Assembly (NCBI GenBank): GCA_964588535.1
Contig: CAZPQA010000001.1
Coordinates: 46,270-110,269 of the forward strand
Source: NaphS2 sp964588535
Lineage (GTDB): Bacteria; Desulfobacterota; DSM-4660; Desulfatiglandales; Desulfatiglandaceae
DNA length: 64,000 nt
Reading direction: 5' to 3'
Shown here: positions 1 through 8,136 of the stretch, one piece after another
Layout: each line of letters opens with the position of its first letter
Position numbering within the stretch: position 1 is the stretch's first letter
Notes under the pieces: generated by a model
The model's database searches: none
The model's input: only the letters and a program-made list of their open reading frames with translations
What the model was told of the DNA's origin: nothing
Program-made: the position numbers and the translations under genes

Positions 1-1148
1 ACAGCGCCTAGAATCTGTTCCTCTGTCAAATGCTTGTTGATGATGTTTCGAAGTCTCTGGCTCCCCGCCTCAGGCGCAATGGCGATGGTCTTCTGGCCTG
101 ATTTTTTCAGATGTTCCAGAAGGCCCCGGGTCAGACTTTCGGCCCTCAGAGATGAAACTGAAAACTTGCCGCCATTGTGGTGAATCATGCCCATTAATGC
201 TTCTATTCCCGGTACGTCCGATACAGCAGGGCTCACCAGTCCTACCTGGAGACACTGTTTGAAGGCTGCGTTAACGCCTTCCTTGAGTTTGGATTCCCCG
301 TAAACCCGCGGTGGCCGGTAAACATAGCCTGCCGCACAGAAACGGCACGCATGACCACAGCCCCTGCCTACCTCCATAAGGACCTTACTGCCGAATTCCG
401 TATCCGGAGTGGTAACACATGAAAGCGGCATCCCCGTATCCGTAAATCCCCCTTTTGGAGAATGTAATGCCTTGACTTTCTCCGGCACATCTTTTTCCGA
501 TGGAAAAAAATGCTTCAGTGTTCCGTTTTTTTTGTATGCCACGTCGTAGAGGGATGGTGCATAAAGGCCGGGTACATTCCTTGCGAGGTGAAGGAGCACG
601 CCCCTTCGTTTGACACTATTTCTTCTAAATTCCAGGAAGGCATCCACGAATGGATACAGGTTCTGTTCTGCTTCACCCAACAGAAAGAAATCCACAAAGG
701 GCGCTAATGGTTCCGGGTTGAGAAAAGAAGCAACGCCTCCCGCCATGACAAAAGGGTCTTTTTCCCCTCTTTCCTCTGATAGGAGTGGAATCTTCCCCAT
801 TTTCAACATTTGAAGAACATTCGGATAATCGTTTTCAAAGGAAATAGAAAAAGCTGCCAGATCAAAGTTTCCGAGCGGCGCCTGTGATTCCAGGGAAACA
901 AGCGGCCCCTCACCACGAAGGTAGAGGGCCATTTCCCGACCCTCGGGCAGGAAAAAACGCTCAGCCACCACATCCGTTCTTTCATTCAGAAGCCTGTAGA
1001 CGATCTGAAGCCCCAGATTTGACATGCCCAATCGATATTGGTTGGGGAATGCCAATGCAACGGGCATCTTCCCCCCCCAGTCTTTTCGAATGGCGCCCTT
1101 TTCTTTTGCCAATACGGCACGGTAAAGGGCGGTGATGTCATCAGACAC
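1..1148 (-). CDS. Radical SAM protein, 3' end cut by window edge
   Basis: The reading frame runs off the left edge, so the C-terminus is missing. It starts at a GTG (1148-1146) preceded by GAAAGGG, with an in-frame TGA 15-20 bases upstream. The N-terminal ~200 residues contain the stretch PNQYRLGMSNLGLQIVYRLL and resemble the B12-binding-like domain of the TIGR03960-type radical SAM family. The iron-sulfur motif CxxxCxxC follows at about C264, C268 and C271 in the context GRGCGHACRFCAAGY, and EAGSQRLR lies near the edge. Such proteins bind a 4Fe-4S cluster and S-adenosylmethionine; the substrate of this family is not known to me. It lies 38 bases downstream of ftsZ on the same strand and may be co-transcribed with it. 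Confidence 0.85.
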   Translation of the reverse strand, partial: MSDDITALYRAVLAKEKGAIRKDWGGKMPVALAFPNQYRLGMSNLGLQIVYRLLNERTDVVAERFFLPEGREMALYLRGEGPLVSLESQAPLGNFDLAAFSISFENDYPNVLQMLKMGKIPLLSEERGEKDPFVMAGGVASFLNPEPLAPFVDFFLLGEAEQNLYPFVDAFLEFRRNSVKRRGVLLHLARNVPGLYAPSLYDVAYKKNGTLKHFFPSEKDVPEKVKALHSPKGGFTDTGMPLSCVTTPDTEFGSKVLMEVGRGCGHACRFCAAGYVYRPPRVYGESKLKEGVNAAFKQCLQVGLVSPAVSDVPGIEALMGMIHHNGGKFSVSSLRAESLTRGLLEHLKKSGQKTIAIAPEAGSQRLRNIINKHLTEEQILGA

Positions 1149-1186
1149 GGTTTTTAAACCCTTTCAATCTCAAATGGTTTAACGGG

Positions 1187-2455
1187 CTAATCCGCCTTTA
1201 CTCTAAGGAACGTGGGATAATCCAGACTGTCCTTAATGCGGAATTTATCAAAAAAGCTCTTTTTCTTTTTCTTATCAAAATTTTCATCCAGGGAATTGTC
1301 CGGTTTTGATCCCATTCTCACAAACGTTGGCGTATCCAGACATACGCCATCCTTTTTTACGGTCCATTCCTCCTCAATATCTTCAATGGTTACATTCCTC
1401 AAATTGACCACATTGTCATAATCCTCAATGGATTTTTTCTGCACCTCGCTGTTCAGCTCCACGACGCGACCAGCGGGCTTTTTTTCCTCCAAACCATCTA
1501 TCCCCGTGGCGACCACGGTGACCTGAATTTCATCTCCCATGTTGTCATCATAGACAAGACCCCAGAATACCTCTGCTTCCTTCGCTTCCTCTTTGATATA
1601 ACTTGAGGCTTCGTCCACTTCTTCCATGGTCATATCAGGAGGTCCGGTCAGGTTCATCAAAAGGCCTTTTGCGCCTTCAATGGAAATATCCTCCAAAAGT
1701 GGGCTGTTGATCGCCTGCTGTGCTGCATCAACGGCGCGACTTTCTCCTGATGCCCGGCCCATACCCATGATGGCCGTTCCGTTTCTCGACATGACTTTTC
1801 TGACATCTGCGAAGTCAAGGTTGATGAAGCCGCTGCTCATGATCAGATCTGAAATCCCTTTAACGGCCTGAAGCAGGACATCGTCCGCTTTGGCGATCAG
1901 TTCTTTGAAAGAGGTGGCTTTTTCTCCAATGGTTTTGAGCCGCTCATTGGGGATGACAATAATGCTGTCAACTTCCCTTTTGAGTTGCTCAATGCCATCC
2001 AGGGCTTGCTTCATCCGTTTTTCACCTTCGAACTTGAAGGGTTTGGTGACAACAGCCACGGTAAGCGCATTGTTTTCTTTGCTTTCCCGGGCCGCCACAG
2101 GGGAGGCGCCGGTACCCGTTCCGCCACCCATTCCGGCTGTGATAAAGACCATGTCGGATTTATCCAGCACTTCCCGGATTTCATGAAGACTTTCCTCGGC
2201 GGAGTTTCTGCCGATTTCCGGATCCGCCCCGGCACCCAGACCCATGGTGATTTCAGGTCCCAGCTGAATCTTCTGGGTGCAGGATGATCGATCAAGATCC
2301 TGACAATCCGTATTGGCCACAATAAATTCCACGCCCCTGAGATCAGAATTGATCATGTTGCTGATGGCATTTCCGCCTGCGCCGCCAATGCCCAGGACCT
2401 TAATCCTGGCATGGTAGGCTCCCTTTTCCACTTCATCTACAAATTCAAATTTCAT
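1187..2455 (-). CDS. ftsZ: Cell division protein FtsZ
   Basis: Tubulin-like GTPase that polymerises into the cytokinetic ring at midcell. The 422-residue product has the tubulin signature GGGTGTGASP, the upstream GIGGAGGNA loop, and the usual two-domain GTPase core up to about residue 320, followed by a variable linker. The C-terminal end carries DYPTFLR (residues 412-418), the FtsA/ZipA-binding peptide. A second, similar peptide DTPTFVR occurs at 374-380, separated from the first by a lysine-rich stretch. An AAAGGAGGGAGCA ribosome binding site precedes the ATG. It is the last dcw gene, 24 bases after ftsA. Confidence 0.98.
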   Translation of the reverse strand: MKFEFVDEVEKGAYHARIKVLGIGGAGGNAISNMINSDLRGVEFIVANTDCQDLDRSSCTQKIQLGPEITMGLGAGADPEIGRNSAEESLHEIREVLDKSDMVFITAGMGGGTGTGASPVAARESKENNALTVAVVTKPFKFEGEKRMKQALDGIEQLKREVDSIIVIPNERLKTIGEKATSFKELIAKADDVLLQAVKGISDLIMSSGFINLDFADVRKVMSRNGTAIMGMGRASGESRAVDAAQQAINSPLLEDISIEGAKGLLMNLTGPPDMTMEEVDEASSYIKEEAKEAEVFWGLVYDDNMGDEIQVTVVATGIDGLEEKKPAGRVVELNSEVQKKSIEDYDNVVNLRNVTIEDIEEEWTVKKDGVCLDTPTFVRMGSKPDNSLDENFDKKKKKSFFDKFRIKDSLDYPTFLRVKAD

Positions 2456-2479
2456 TGCTCCCTCCTTTTTTGTTAAAAG

Positions 2480-3703
2480 TTAAACAATATCTTTAAACCA
2501 CCGTTTCATCCTGGCCATCACCAGATGAAAAATATTGGAATCCCGAATTCGAAACTTCTTTTTCTGCTTGTAGGTTTTGGCGCCGTACAGAACAAGGCCA
2601 ACGGCTGTGGCATACATGGGTTTGTTAATCAGATCCACAAGGCCGTCGATTTCCTCAGGATAGCCCACACGGGCAGGGGCGCTGAATATCTGTTCGGCCA
2701 TTTCGCTGACGCCCGGGAGTTCCGCGGAGCCGCCTGTCACGACTACCCCCGAACTGGCAAGCTCATCGTATCCCGAACGGACCAGCTCCTGGTAAACCAG
2801 TGTGAAGATCTCTTCAACTCTCGGCTCCAGAATCTCTCCCAGGATTTGCCTCGAAAGTGTTCTTGGCTTTCTGCCGCCGACTCCCGGGACTTCAATGGTT
2901 TCATCTTTACCGATCAAGGATGAAAGGGCGCTCCCGTACTTGATTTTAATTTTTTCAGCTTCCAGTTTGGGTGTCCTCAGACCCACGGCAATGTCGTAGG
3001 TCAGGTTGTCGCCACCAAGCGCCAGAACCGACGTGTGTTTGATGGCGCCTTTGGAAAACAGGGCGAGATCGGTGGTACCACCCCCGAAATCGATCAGCGC
3101 TACGCCCAGATTACGTTCTTCTTTTGAAAGGACTGCTTCGCTGGATGCCAGGGATTCCAGTACAATGTCATAGACGTCCAGTCCGGCCCTGTTGGCGCAT
3201 TTGATGATATTTTGCGCGGAGGTCACCGCACCGGTGACGATGTGGACCTTCGCTTCCAGGCGAACGCCTGACATGCCCAAAGGGTCCACGATGCCGTCCT
3301 GATCATCAACAATAAATTCCTGAACCAGCGTGTGGATAACTTCCCGGTCCATGGGGACTGCCACCGCGCTCGCCGTTTCGATGACCCGCTCAATGTCCTT
3401 TTTTGTCACCTCCTTTTCTTTTAAGGCAATAATGCCTGGTTTATTGACCCCTTCGATGTGCCCGCCTGCGATTCCGGCATATACTGAACCGATTTCACAG
3501 CCGGCCATTGTTTCCGCCTCTTCTATGGCCGCCTTGATGGAATTCACGGTGTTCTCAATGTTGATGACAACACCCTTTCTGAGGCCTTCCGAAGGATGAC
3601 TTCCCATCCCGATGATTTCCAGGCCCTCAGGCCGAACTTCCCCCACCACTGCACAGATTTTGGTGGTTCCGATATCCAGGCCTACAATAATGTCCATGCC
3701 CAT
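2480..3703 (-). CDS. ftsA: Cell division protein FtsA
   Basis: Actin-like ATPase that anchors FtsZ to the membrane and recruits later division proteins. The 407-residue product begins MGMDIIVGLDIGTTKICAVV (phosphate 1 motif), has DFGGGTTD in the middle (phosphate 2) and VVTGGSAELPG (adenosine motif) near residue 320. It ends with a basic, hydrophobic segment, RMKRWFKDIV, that looks like the membrane-targeting amphipathic helix. GAGG precedes the ATG by nine bases. It sits between ftsQ and ftsZ, as in most dcw clusters. Confidence 0.97.
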   Translation of the reverse strand: MGMDIIVGLDIGTTKICAVVGEVRPEGLEIIGMGSHPSEGLRKGVVINIENTVNSIKAAIEEAETMAGCEIGSVYAGIAGGHIEGVNKPGIIALKEKEVTKKDIERVIETASAVAVPMDREVIHTLVQEFIVDDQDGIVDPLGMSGVRLEAKVHIVTGAVTSAQNIIKCANRAGLDVYDIVLESLASSEAVLSKEERNLGVALIDFGGGTTDLALFSKGAIKHTSVLALGGDNLTYDIAVGLRTPKLEAEKIKIKYGSALSSLIGKDETIEVPGVGGRKPRTLSRQILGEILEPRVEEIFTLVYQELVRSGYDELASSGVVVTGGSAELPGVSEMAEQIFSAPARVGYPEEIDGLVDLINKPMYATAVGLVLYGAKTYKQKKKFRIRDSNIFHLVMARMKRWFKDIV

Positions 3704-3727
3704 AAGAAATTACCTCATCGTGGTTGT

Positions 3728-4597
3728 TCAAACCTGATTCTTTTTAAAAGATACAATTGCACCATCCACATGGTTCAGATCAATCTGGGTCACAAGGTTG
3801 ATTTTTCCTGATTTGCTCAAATGTTTTGCCACCTGTTTCAGTTCTTCCATGTTGCGGGCCAGATTATGCCGGGAAATGCGGATCGCGGCCCGGATATGAT
3901 TAAAATATAAAGAGATACTGTCATTTTGATTCAGATGTATTTCGGACAGGTTTTGAAGTGACCAGCGGTCTTTTTGCGTTTTCAGCACGTTCAACACATG
4001 AGCCGTTTGATCCAGTTTTTCTTTTTGATCGGGATCTGTTTTGGAAAGACCCGTCAAAATGGGAAAATCCATTTCCTCGTCCCGCGAGACCGGTTTGAAC
4101 ATCTGGCCCTGTCTGTTCATGTAAAAAAATTGATCCAACAAGACCAACATCACCGGTTCCTCTTTTTGTACCTCCACAATCAAGGTGTCTGGAAATCTTC
4201 TTTCTACGGTAGCAGTCCTGACCCATGGATGCTCTTCCATTCGTTTTTTCAAAGCTTCGAGTTTGAGACTCAGTAATCCCTGTTCAGACGTTAGTCCGCA
4301 CATTTGAAGCAGTTCATTTTTTATGCCTTTATCAACCCCCCGGATCTCCACATGCGCCAGTTTCATGTAGGGAGAAGTGAGCAGGTAGTTGTAGAGCATG
4401 ACGAAGGTCAAGCTGATGGCGGTCAAAACAGACAGGAATACAAAGACTTTCAGAACTCCTGAGCCGATGTTCCGGATGATGCCTGCAACGGGAATCCTTG
4501 AAGATTTTCGCCTGTTGTGGCGTAGGGGCCGGTCCCCGTGCCTGCCCGCCTGAACCCGTTGTTTTTTGGAACTTTTTTTCATCTTAAGATTGCCCAT
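3728..4597 (-). CDS. ftsQ: Cell division protein FtsQ
   Basis: Bitopic inner-membrane protein that links early and late divisome proteins. The product has 289 residues: a basic cytoplasmic N-terminus of about 50 residues, one membrane segment (about 50-72, VLKVFVFLSVLTAISLTFVM), then a periplasmic POTRA domain (LAHVEIRGVDKGIKNELLQM) and the FtsQ domain with ERRFPDTLIVEVQKEEPV. An alternative ATG five codons downstream is possible, because neither start has a strong ribosome binding site. It lies between murB and ftsA; the ddl gene often found here is absent. Confidence 0.93.
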   Translation of the reverse strand: MGNLKMKKSSKKQRVQAGRHGDRPLRHNRRKSSRIPVAGIIRNIGSGVLKVFVFLSVLTAISLTFVMLYNYLLTSPYMKLAHVEIRGVDKGIKNELLQMCGLTSEQGLLSLKLEALKKRMEEHPWVRTATVERRFPDTLIVEVQKEEPVMLVLLDQFFYMNRQGQMFKPVSRDEEMDFPILTGLSKTDPDQKEKLDQTAHVLNVLKTQKDRWSLQNLSEIHLNQNDSISLYFNHIRAAIRISRHNLARNMEELKQVAKHLSKSGKINLVTQIDLNHVDGAIVSFKKNQV

Positions 4598-4633
4598 ATT
4601 GACCGATCTTGTTTATGACCAAACCCTTCGTGC

Positions 4634-5578
4634 CTATTTCCCCAAAACCCGTATTTCCGGCTCCAGGTCTATGCCCGACATCCGTTTGACCTCAAGACGC
4701 ACCAGATCCATCAGCCTCAGAATATCTCCGGCGGTGGCGCCGCCGTCGTTCACAATGAAGTTGGCATGTTTCTCCGAAACCATGGCGCCACCGATTCTCT
4801 TTCCTTTGAGCCCCGCTTTCTCAATAAGCCTGCCCGCCCCTTGGGTAGGGGCGAAAGATTTTTCGCCCGTACGCGGGGCACCGGGTGGGTTTTTGAACAC
4901 GGAGCCGGCACTCGGGTATTCCAGGGGTTGGGTCTGTTTTCGAGTTTTGAGAAAGCCGTCCATTTTCTCAGACACCGCCTCCGGTGTATCCATGTCCAGG
5001 CAGAAACAGGTGTTTGTCACCAGCCGCCCTTCCTCCATGTGAAGGCGACGGTATGAGAATTTGAGCTCTGAACGGTTCATTTCGACCTGTGAACCTCCGG
5101 GTAACACAAATTGAAGGGTCTTGATTCTTTCATTGATCTCCTGCCCGAAGGCCCCCGCATTCATGGCGACTGCCCCGCCGACAGTTCCGGGTATCCCAGT
5201 AAGAAATTCCAGGCCCGACATGCCCCTTTGCCGGCACCAGCTCATCAAACCAGTGAGGTGAACACCGCCGCCCGCCCATACCAGGGATTTTTCTGCACCC
5301 TCTTTGATTGCCGCAAGCGACCCCTTTAAAAGTATCATGACGCCGTCAATGCCGTCGTCTTTAACCAGTAAATTACTCCCCCTGCCCAGTGCACCGTAGG
5401 GGACGCCTTCAAGGGAAAGATACCGGATGACCTTTTTCAGCGTTTCAAGGTCCCGGGCTTCCCAAAGGGCTTCAACGGGTCCACCCACCTTGTATGTGGT
5501 GAGTCGATGCATGGGGTAGTGGAACCTGATCCCTTCTCCCGTCATTTGCTCAAGGGCTTCTTTTTGACGAACGTTCAT
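4634..5578 (-). CDS. murB: UDP-N-acetylenolpyruvoylglucosamine reductase MurB with in-frame REP-encoded insert
   Basis: Reduces UDP-GlcNAc-enolpyruvate to UDP-MurNAc using FAD and NADPH in the cytoplasm. The FAD-binding domain shows GRGSNLLV, FLTGIPGTVGGAVAMNAGAFG and FSYRRL, and the C-terminal domain has PSAGSVFKNPPG and AGRLIEKAGLKGKRIGGA. Between those last two motifs are about 13 extra residues (about 234-247); RTGEKSFAPT within them is encoded by a palindromic repeat at 4845-4872. MurB proteins normally have only two or three residues there. The ATG overlaps the murC stop (ATGA), so the genes look translationally coupled. The frame is intact through the insert, so the enzyme is probably active. 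Confidence 0.95.
   Translation of the reverse strand: MNVRQKEALEQMTGEGIRFHYPMHRLTTYKVGGPVEALWEARDLETLKKVIRYLSLEGVPYGALGRGSNLLVKDDGIDGVMILLKGSLAAIKEGAEKSLVWAGGGVHLTGLMSWCRQRGMSGLEFLTGIPGTVGGAVAMNAGAFGQEINERIKTLQFVLPGGSQVEMNRSELKFSYRRLHMEEGRLVTNTCFCLDMDTPEAVSEKMDGFLKTRKQTQPLEYPSAGSVFKNPPGAPRTGEKSFAPTQGAGRLIEKAGLKGKRIGGAMVSEKHANFIVNDGGATAGDILRLMDLVRLEVKRMSGIDLEPEIRVLGK
4845..4872. repeat. REP-like palindrome inside murB
   Basis: GTAG followed by a perfect hairpin: GGGCGAAA at 4849-4856, loop GATT, TTTCGCCC at 4861-4868, closing with GTAC. It has the GTAG head plus hairpin layout typical of REP sequences and lies fully inside the murB frame, where it encodes about ten residues. The related elements in this window share the outer GTAGGGG/CCCCTAC bases but differ in the stem. 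Confidence 0.8.
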
Positions 5579-6963
5579 GTTTTGTCAGCCGTTAGCTCTA
5601 AAAACCGTTCTCCTTCCTTGTTGATGTTGCCGGCCCCCAGTGTCAGAACAAGATCTCCGGGGCGAGTCAGTTTTTCCAGCGTGGGCCCCACATGCGAAAG
5701 ATCTGGGCAGAAAAGCGCTTCTTTGTGTCCGTGATCCTTGATGGCTTTGACCAGATTTTCCGCGGTTATCCCCTCGATGGGTTGTTCCCCCGCAGGATAA
5801 ATGGGTGTCACCACAAGGACATCCGCATCATTAAAGGCGATTACGAAGCGATCCAGCAAGGCCTGGGTCCGGGTGTATCGGTGTGGCTGGAACACAACGA
5901 CCAGCCGTTTTTCGGGCCAGCAGGCTTTCACTGTCTTTAGGGTCGCAACAATTTCCGTTGGATGATGTCCGTAATCATCCATAAACAGAACCCCGTTTTT
6001 TTCCCCCTTGATCTGGAGACGCCTCGAAAGGCCGCCAAGTGCGGTGAGACCCTCCCGAATGACCCCCATTTCAAGATCAAGCTCAAGTGCCACGGCGGTC
6101 GCGGCCAAGGCGTTTAAAGCGTTGTGTTCGCCGGGCATTCCCACGGAAATGCGTCCCATGGAGTGATTGTGGTAAATTACCTCAAGACTGGTCCCCCACT
6201 TTTCGTTTTTCAGGTCTTTACCCCTGACCTCGGCCTGAGTGCTCATGCCGTAAGTGATGTATCTTTTTTTAAGTTGTGGGATAATTCCTTGAATTTCCTC
6301 GTTATCCTGGCAGAGGATGGCGGTCCCGTAAAAAGGGATTTTATTGATGAAGTCCAGAAAAGTTCGGCGAATGGCCGCCATACTGCCGTAATGATCCATG
6401 TGTTCGTGATCGATGTTGGTCACCACCGCAATGGTGGGGGACAAAGCAAGAAAGGAGCCATCGCTTTCGTCCGCTTCAGCCACCAGGACATCCCCCTGGC
6501 CCAGTTTGGCATTGGAGCCGCCCCAGATATCAAGCCGCCCGCCGATTACCACGGTGGGATCAAGCGCCCCGTGCGTCAAAATGGAAGCGACCATTGATGT
6601 GGTGGTGGTTTTGCCATGGGCACCCGCGATGGCCACACCATACTTGAGCCGCATGAGTTCGGAGAGCATTTCAGCCCTGGGGATGACAGGGACATATCGG
6701 CCCTTGGCTTCCAGAAGTTCCGGGTTTTGAAGGCCGACCGCTGAGGAATAGACCACCACGTCGGCTTTTTGAACGTTATGGCGGTCATGACCTTTGAAGA
6801 CCCGGCATCCCATTTTCAAGAGCCTTCGGGTAGCGGCGGAATCCTTTAAATCAGAGCCACTAACCGTGTAACCCAGGTTGATCAGCAGTTCGGCCAAACC
6901 GCTCATGCCGATGCCCCCGATGCCCACAAAATGGATATGTTTTGCTTTGCCGAACTGTTTCAT
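5575..6963 (-). CDS. murC: UDP-N-acetylmuramate--L-alanine ligase MurC
   Basis: Adds L-alanine to UDP-MurNAc with ATP, the first step of the peptide stem. The 462-residue product has the N-terminal UDP-binding Rossmann motif HFVGIGGIGMSGLAELL, the ATP loop AGAHGKTTTTSM near residue 115, NIDHEHMDHYG and DDYGHHPTEI, and the C-terminal FQPHRYTRT. The length is normal for the family. Its ATG overlaps the murG stop and its stop overlaps the murB ATG, so it sits in a translationally coupled murG-murC-murB run. Confidence 0.97.
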   Translation of the reverse strand: MKQFGKAKHIHFVGIGGIGMSGLAELLINLGYTVSGSDLKDSAATRRLLKMGCRVFKGHDRHNVQKADVVVYSSAVGLQNPELLEAKGRYVPVIPRAEMLSELMRLKYGVAIAGAHGKTTTTSMVASILTHGALDPTVVIGGRLDIWGGSNAKLGQGDVLVAEADESDGSFLALSPTIAVVTNIDHEHMDHYGSMAAIRRTFLDFINKIPFYGTAILCQDNEEIQGIIPQLKKRYITYGMSTQAEVRGKDLKNEKWGTSLEVIYHNHSMGRISVGMPGEHNALNALAATAVALELDLEMGVIREGLTALGGLSRRLQIKGEKNGVLFMDDYGHHPTEIVATLKTVKACWPEKRLVVVFQPHRYTRTQALLDRFVIAFNDADVLVVTPIYPAGEQPIEGITAENLVKAIKDHGHKEALFCPDLSHVGPTLEKLTRPGDLVLTLGAGNINKEGERFLELTADKT

Positions 6964-8126
6964 TTTTCCACCTGGCCCGTTAGCGTTAAAATTTGATCCA
7001 CAATGATCCGGTCTGCATCCGGTCGGCTGAAAGTTCGGGCTGCTTTAGCCATCTTTTTTAACTGTTGCGGATGGTCCATGTATGTTGAAAGGGTCTTCGC
7101 CAGCCCTTCAGGGGTCAGATCCTTTTGAATCATCACCGCCGCTCCGCCCGAGCGAGCCAGAGACCGGGCATTGGTTTCCTGGTGCCCATTGGTCGCATGG
7201 GGATAGGGGATGAGGATCGACGGCTTTCCAAGGGCCGCCAGTTCAAACAGGGTTGTTGCCCCGGCCCGGCTGACCACCATGTCCGCCCGGTGATAGGCTG
7301 GACCCATATCTTTGATAAAGGGAAACACATTCGCTTCAAGTTCAGGGGCTTCAACTCCTTCGTCTCGGTAATCTTCGAGTACCCTTTTGTAATCGTGCTG
7401 ACCGGTCTGATGAATGAAGGTGATTTTTTTCCCCGATTTTTTCAAAATGCCATACGCCTTTACAAAAGCTTCGTTGATGGCGCTGGCGCCCTGGCTGCCC
7501 CCCACCACCAGAACTCTGAATTTATCGTTCGGGGGCAATGTATCTTGTGGGGGTGACAATAATTCACGTCGTACCGGATTCCCCGTGAGGATACTTTTCT
7601 TGAAATATGGCGCGCTTTCCGCAAAGGAGACGAAAATGCGATCCACCACCCGGGCCAGCAAACGGTTGGTTAACCCAGGGTATGAATTCTGTTCATGAAT
7701 GGCCGTGGGAATACCCAGTAGCCTGGCAGCCAGGCAGAACGGGCCTGCGGAATAGCCACCCACTCCCATGACAAATGACGGTTTGAAATCTTTGATGATC
7801 CCCATGGACTGAAACAGACTCCTTGGGAGCATGCTCAAAACAGCGAGCCCCTTTTTCCATCCGCGGCCTTTCATGCCTTCAATATCGATAAACATCACCT
7901 TAAAGCCGTAGCGCCGAAGGATTTCTGATTCCATCCTTCTGCGACCCACCACAAAAAGAACAGTCGTGCCGGTGCATCTTTTTTCAAATTCCCTGGCGAT
8001 GGCAATCCCGGGAAACAGGTGTCCACCGGTTCCGCCCCCGGCGATGATGCATCGTAATTTCTGTCCTCCGTGATCAGATGGGCAGGCACGAGACCTGCCC
8101 CTACCCCGTCCTCTGTCGTCTGTCAT
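6960..8126 (-). CDS. murG: UDP-GlcNAc:undecaprenyl-PP-MurNAc-pentapeptide transferase MurG, unusual N-terminus
   Basis: Peripheral inner-membrane GT28 transferase that turns lipid I into lipid II. It shows GGGTGGHLFPGIAIA, HEQNSYPGLTNRLLA, GGSQGASAIN and SRAGATTLFELAALG. Family members usually begin M followed by a few residues and then IIAGGGTGGH. Here there is no ATG, GTG or TTG in frame close to KLRCIIAGGG, and the only start is the ATG at 8126, which adds about 23 low-complexity residues (RGRGRGRSRACPSDHGG). That extension is encoded by a degenerate repeat and a REP-like hairpin. A GGAGG lies immediately before the codons for KLRC, where a native start codon would be expected, so a lost start or a non-canonical start there is possible. 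Confidence 0.93.
   Translation of the reverse strand: MTDDRGRGRGRSRACPSDHGGQKLRCIIAGGGTGGHLFPGIAIAREFEKRCTGTTVLFVVGRRRMESEILRRYGFKVMFIDIEGMKGRGWKKGLAVLSMLPRSLFQSMGIIKDFKPSFVMGVGGYSAGPFCLAARLLGIPTAIHEQNSYPGLTNRLLARVVDRIFVSFAESAPYFKKSILTGNPVRRELLSPPQDTLPPNDKFRVLVVGGSQGASAINEAFVKAYGILKKSGKKITFIHQTGQHDYKRVLEDYRDEGVEAPELEANVFPFIKDMGPAYHRADMVVSRAGATTLFELAALGKPSILIPYPHATNGHQETNARSLARSGGAAVMIQKDLTPEGLAKTLSTYMDHPQQLKKMAKAARTFSRPDADRIIVDQILTLTGQVEK
8077..8104. repeat. REP-like palindrome at the murG 5' end
   Basis: Hairpin GGGCAGG (8080-8086), loop CACGAGA, CCTGCCC (8094-8100), closed by CTAC on the plus strand, that is GTAG on the minus strand. It is read in frame as part of the apparent murG N-terminus. 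It is the same class as the palindromes in murB and murF. Confidence 0.75.
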
Positions 8127-8136
8127 CCGTCATCCG

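Noticed and set aside
1149..1186. Inverted repeat TTAAACC/GGTTTAA after ftsZ as a terminator
   Set aside because: It is not followed by a T run on the coding strand and the next gene's ribosome binding site overlaps it.
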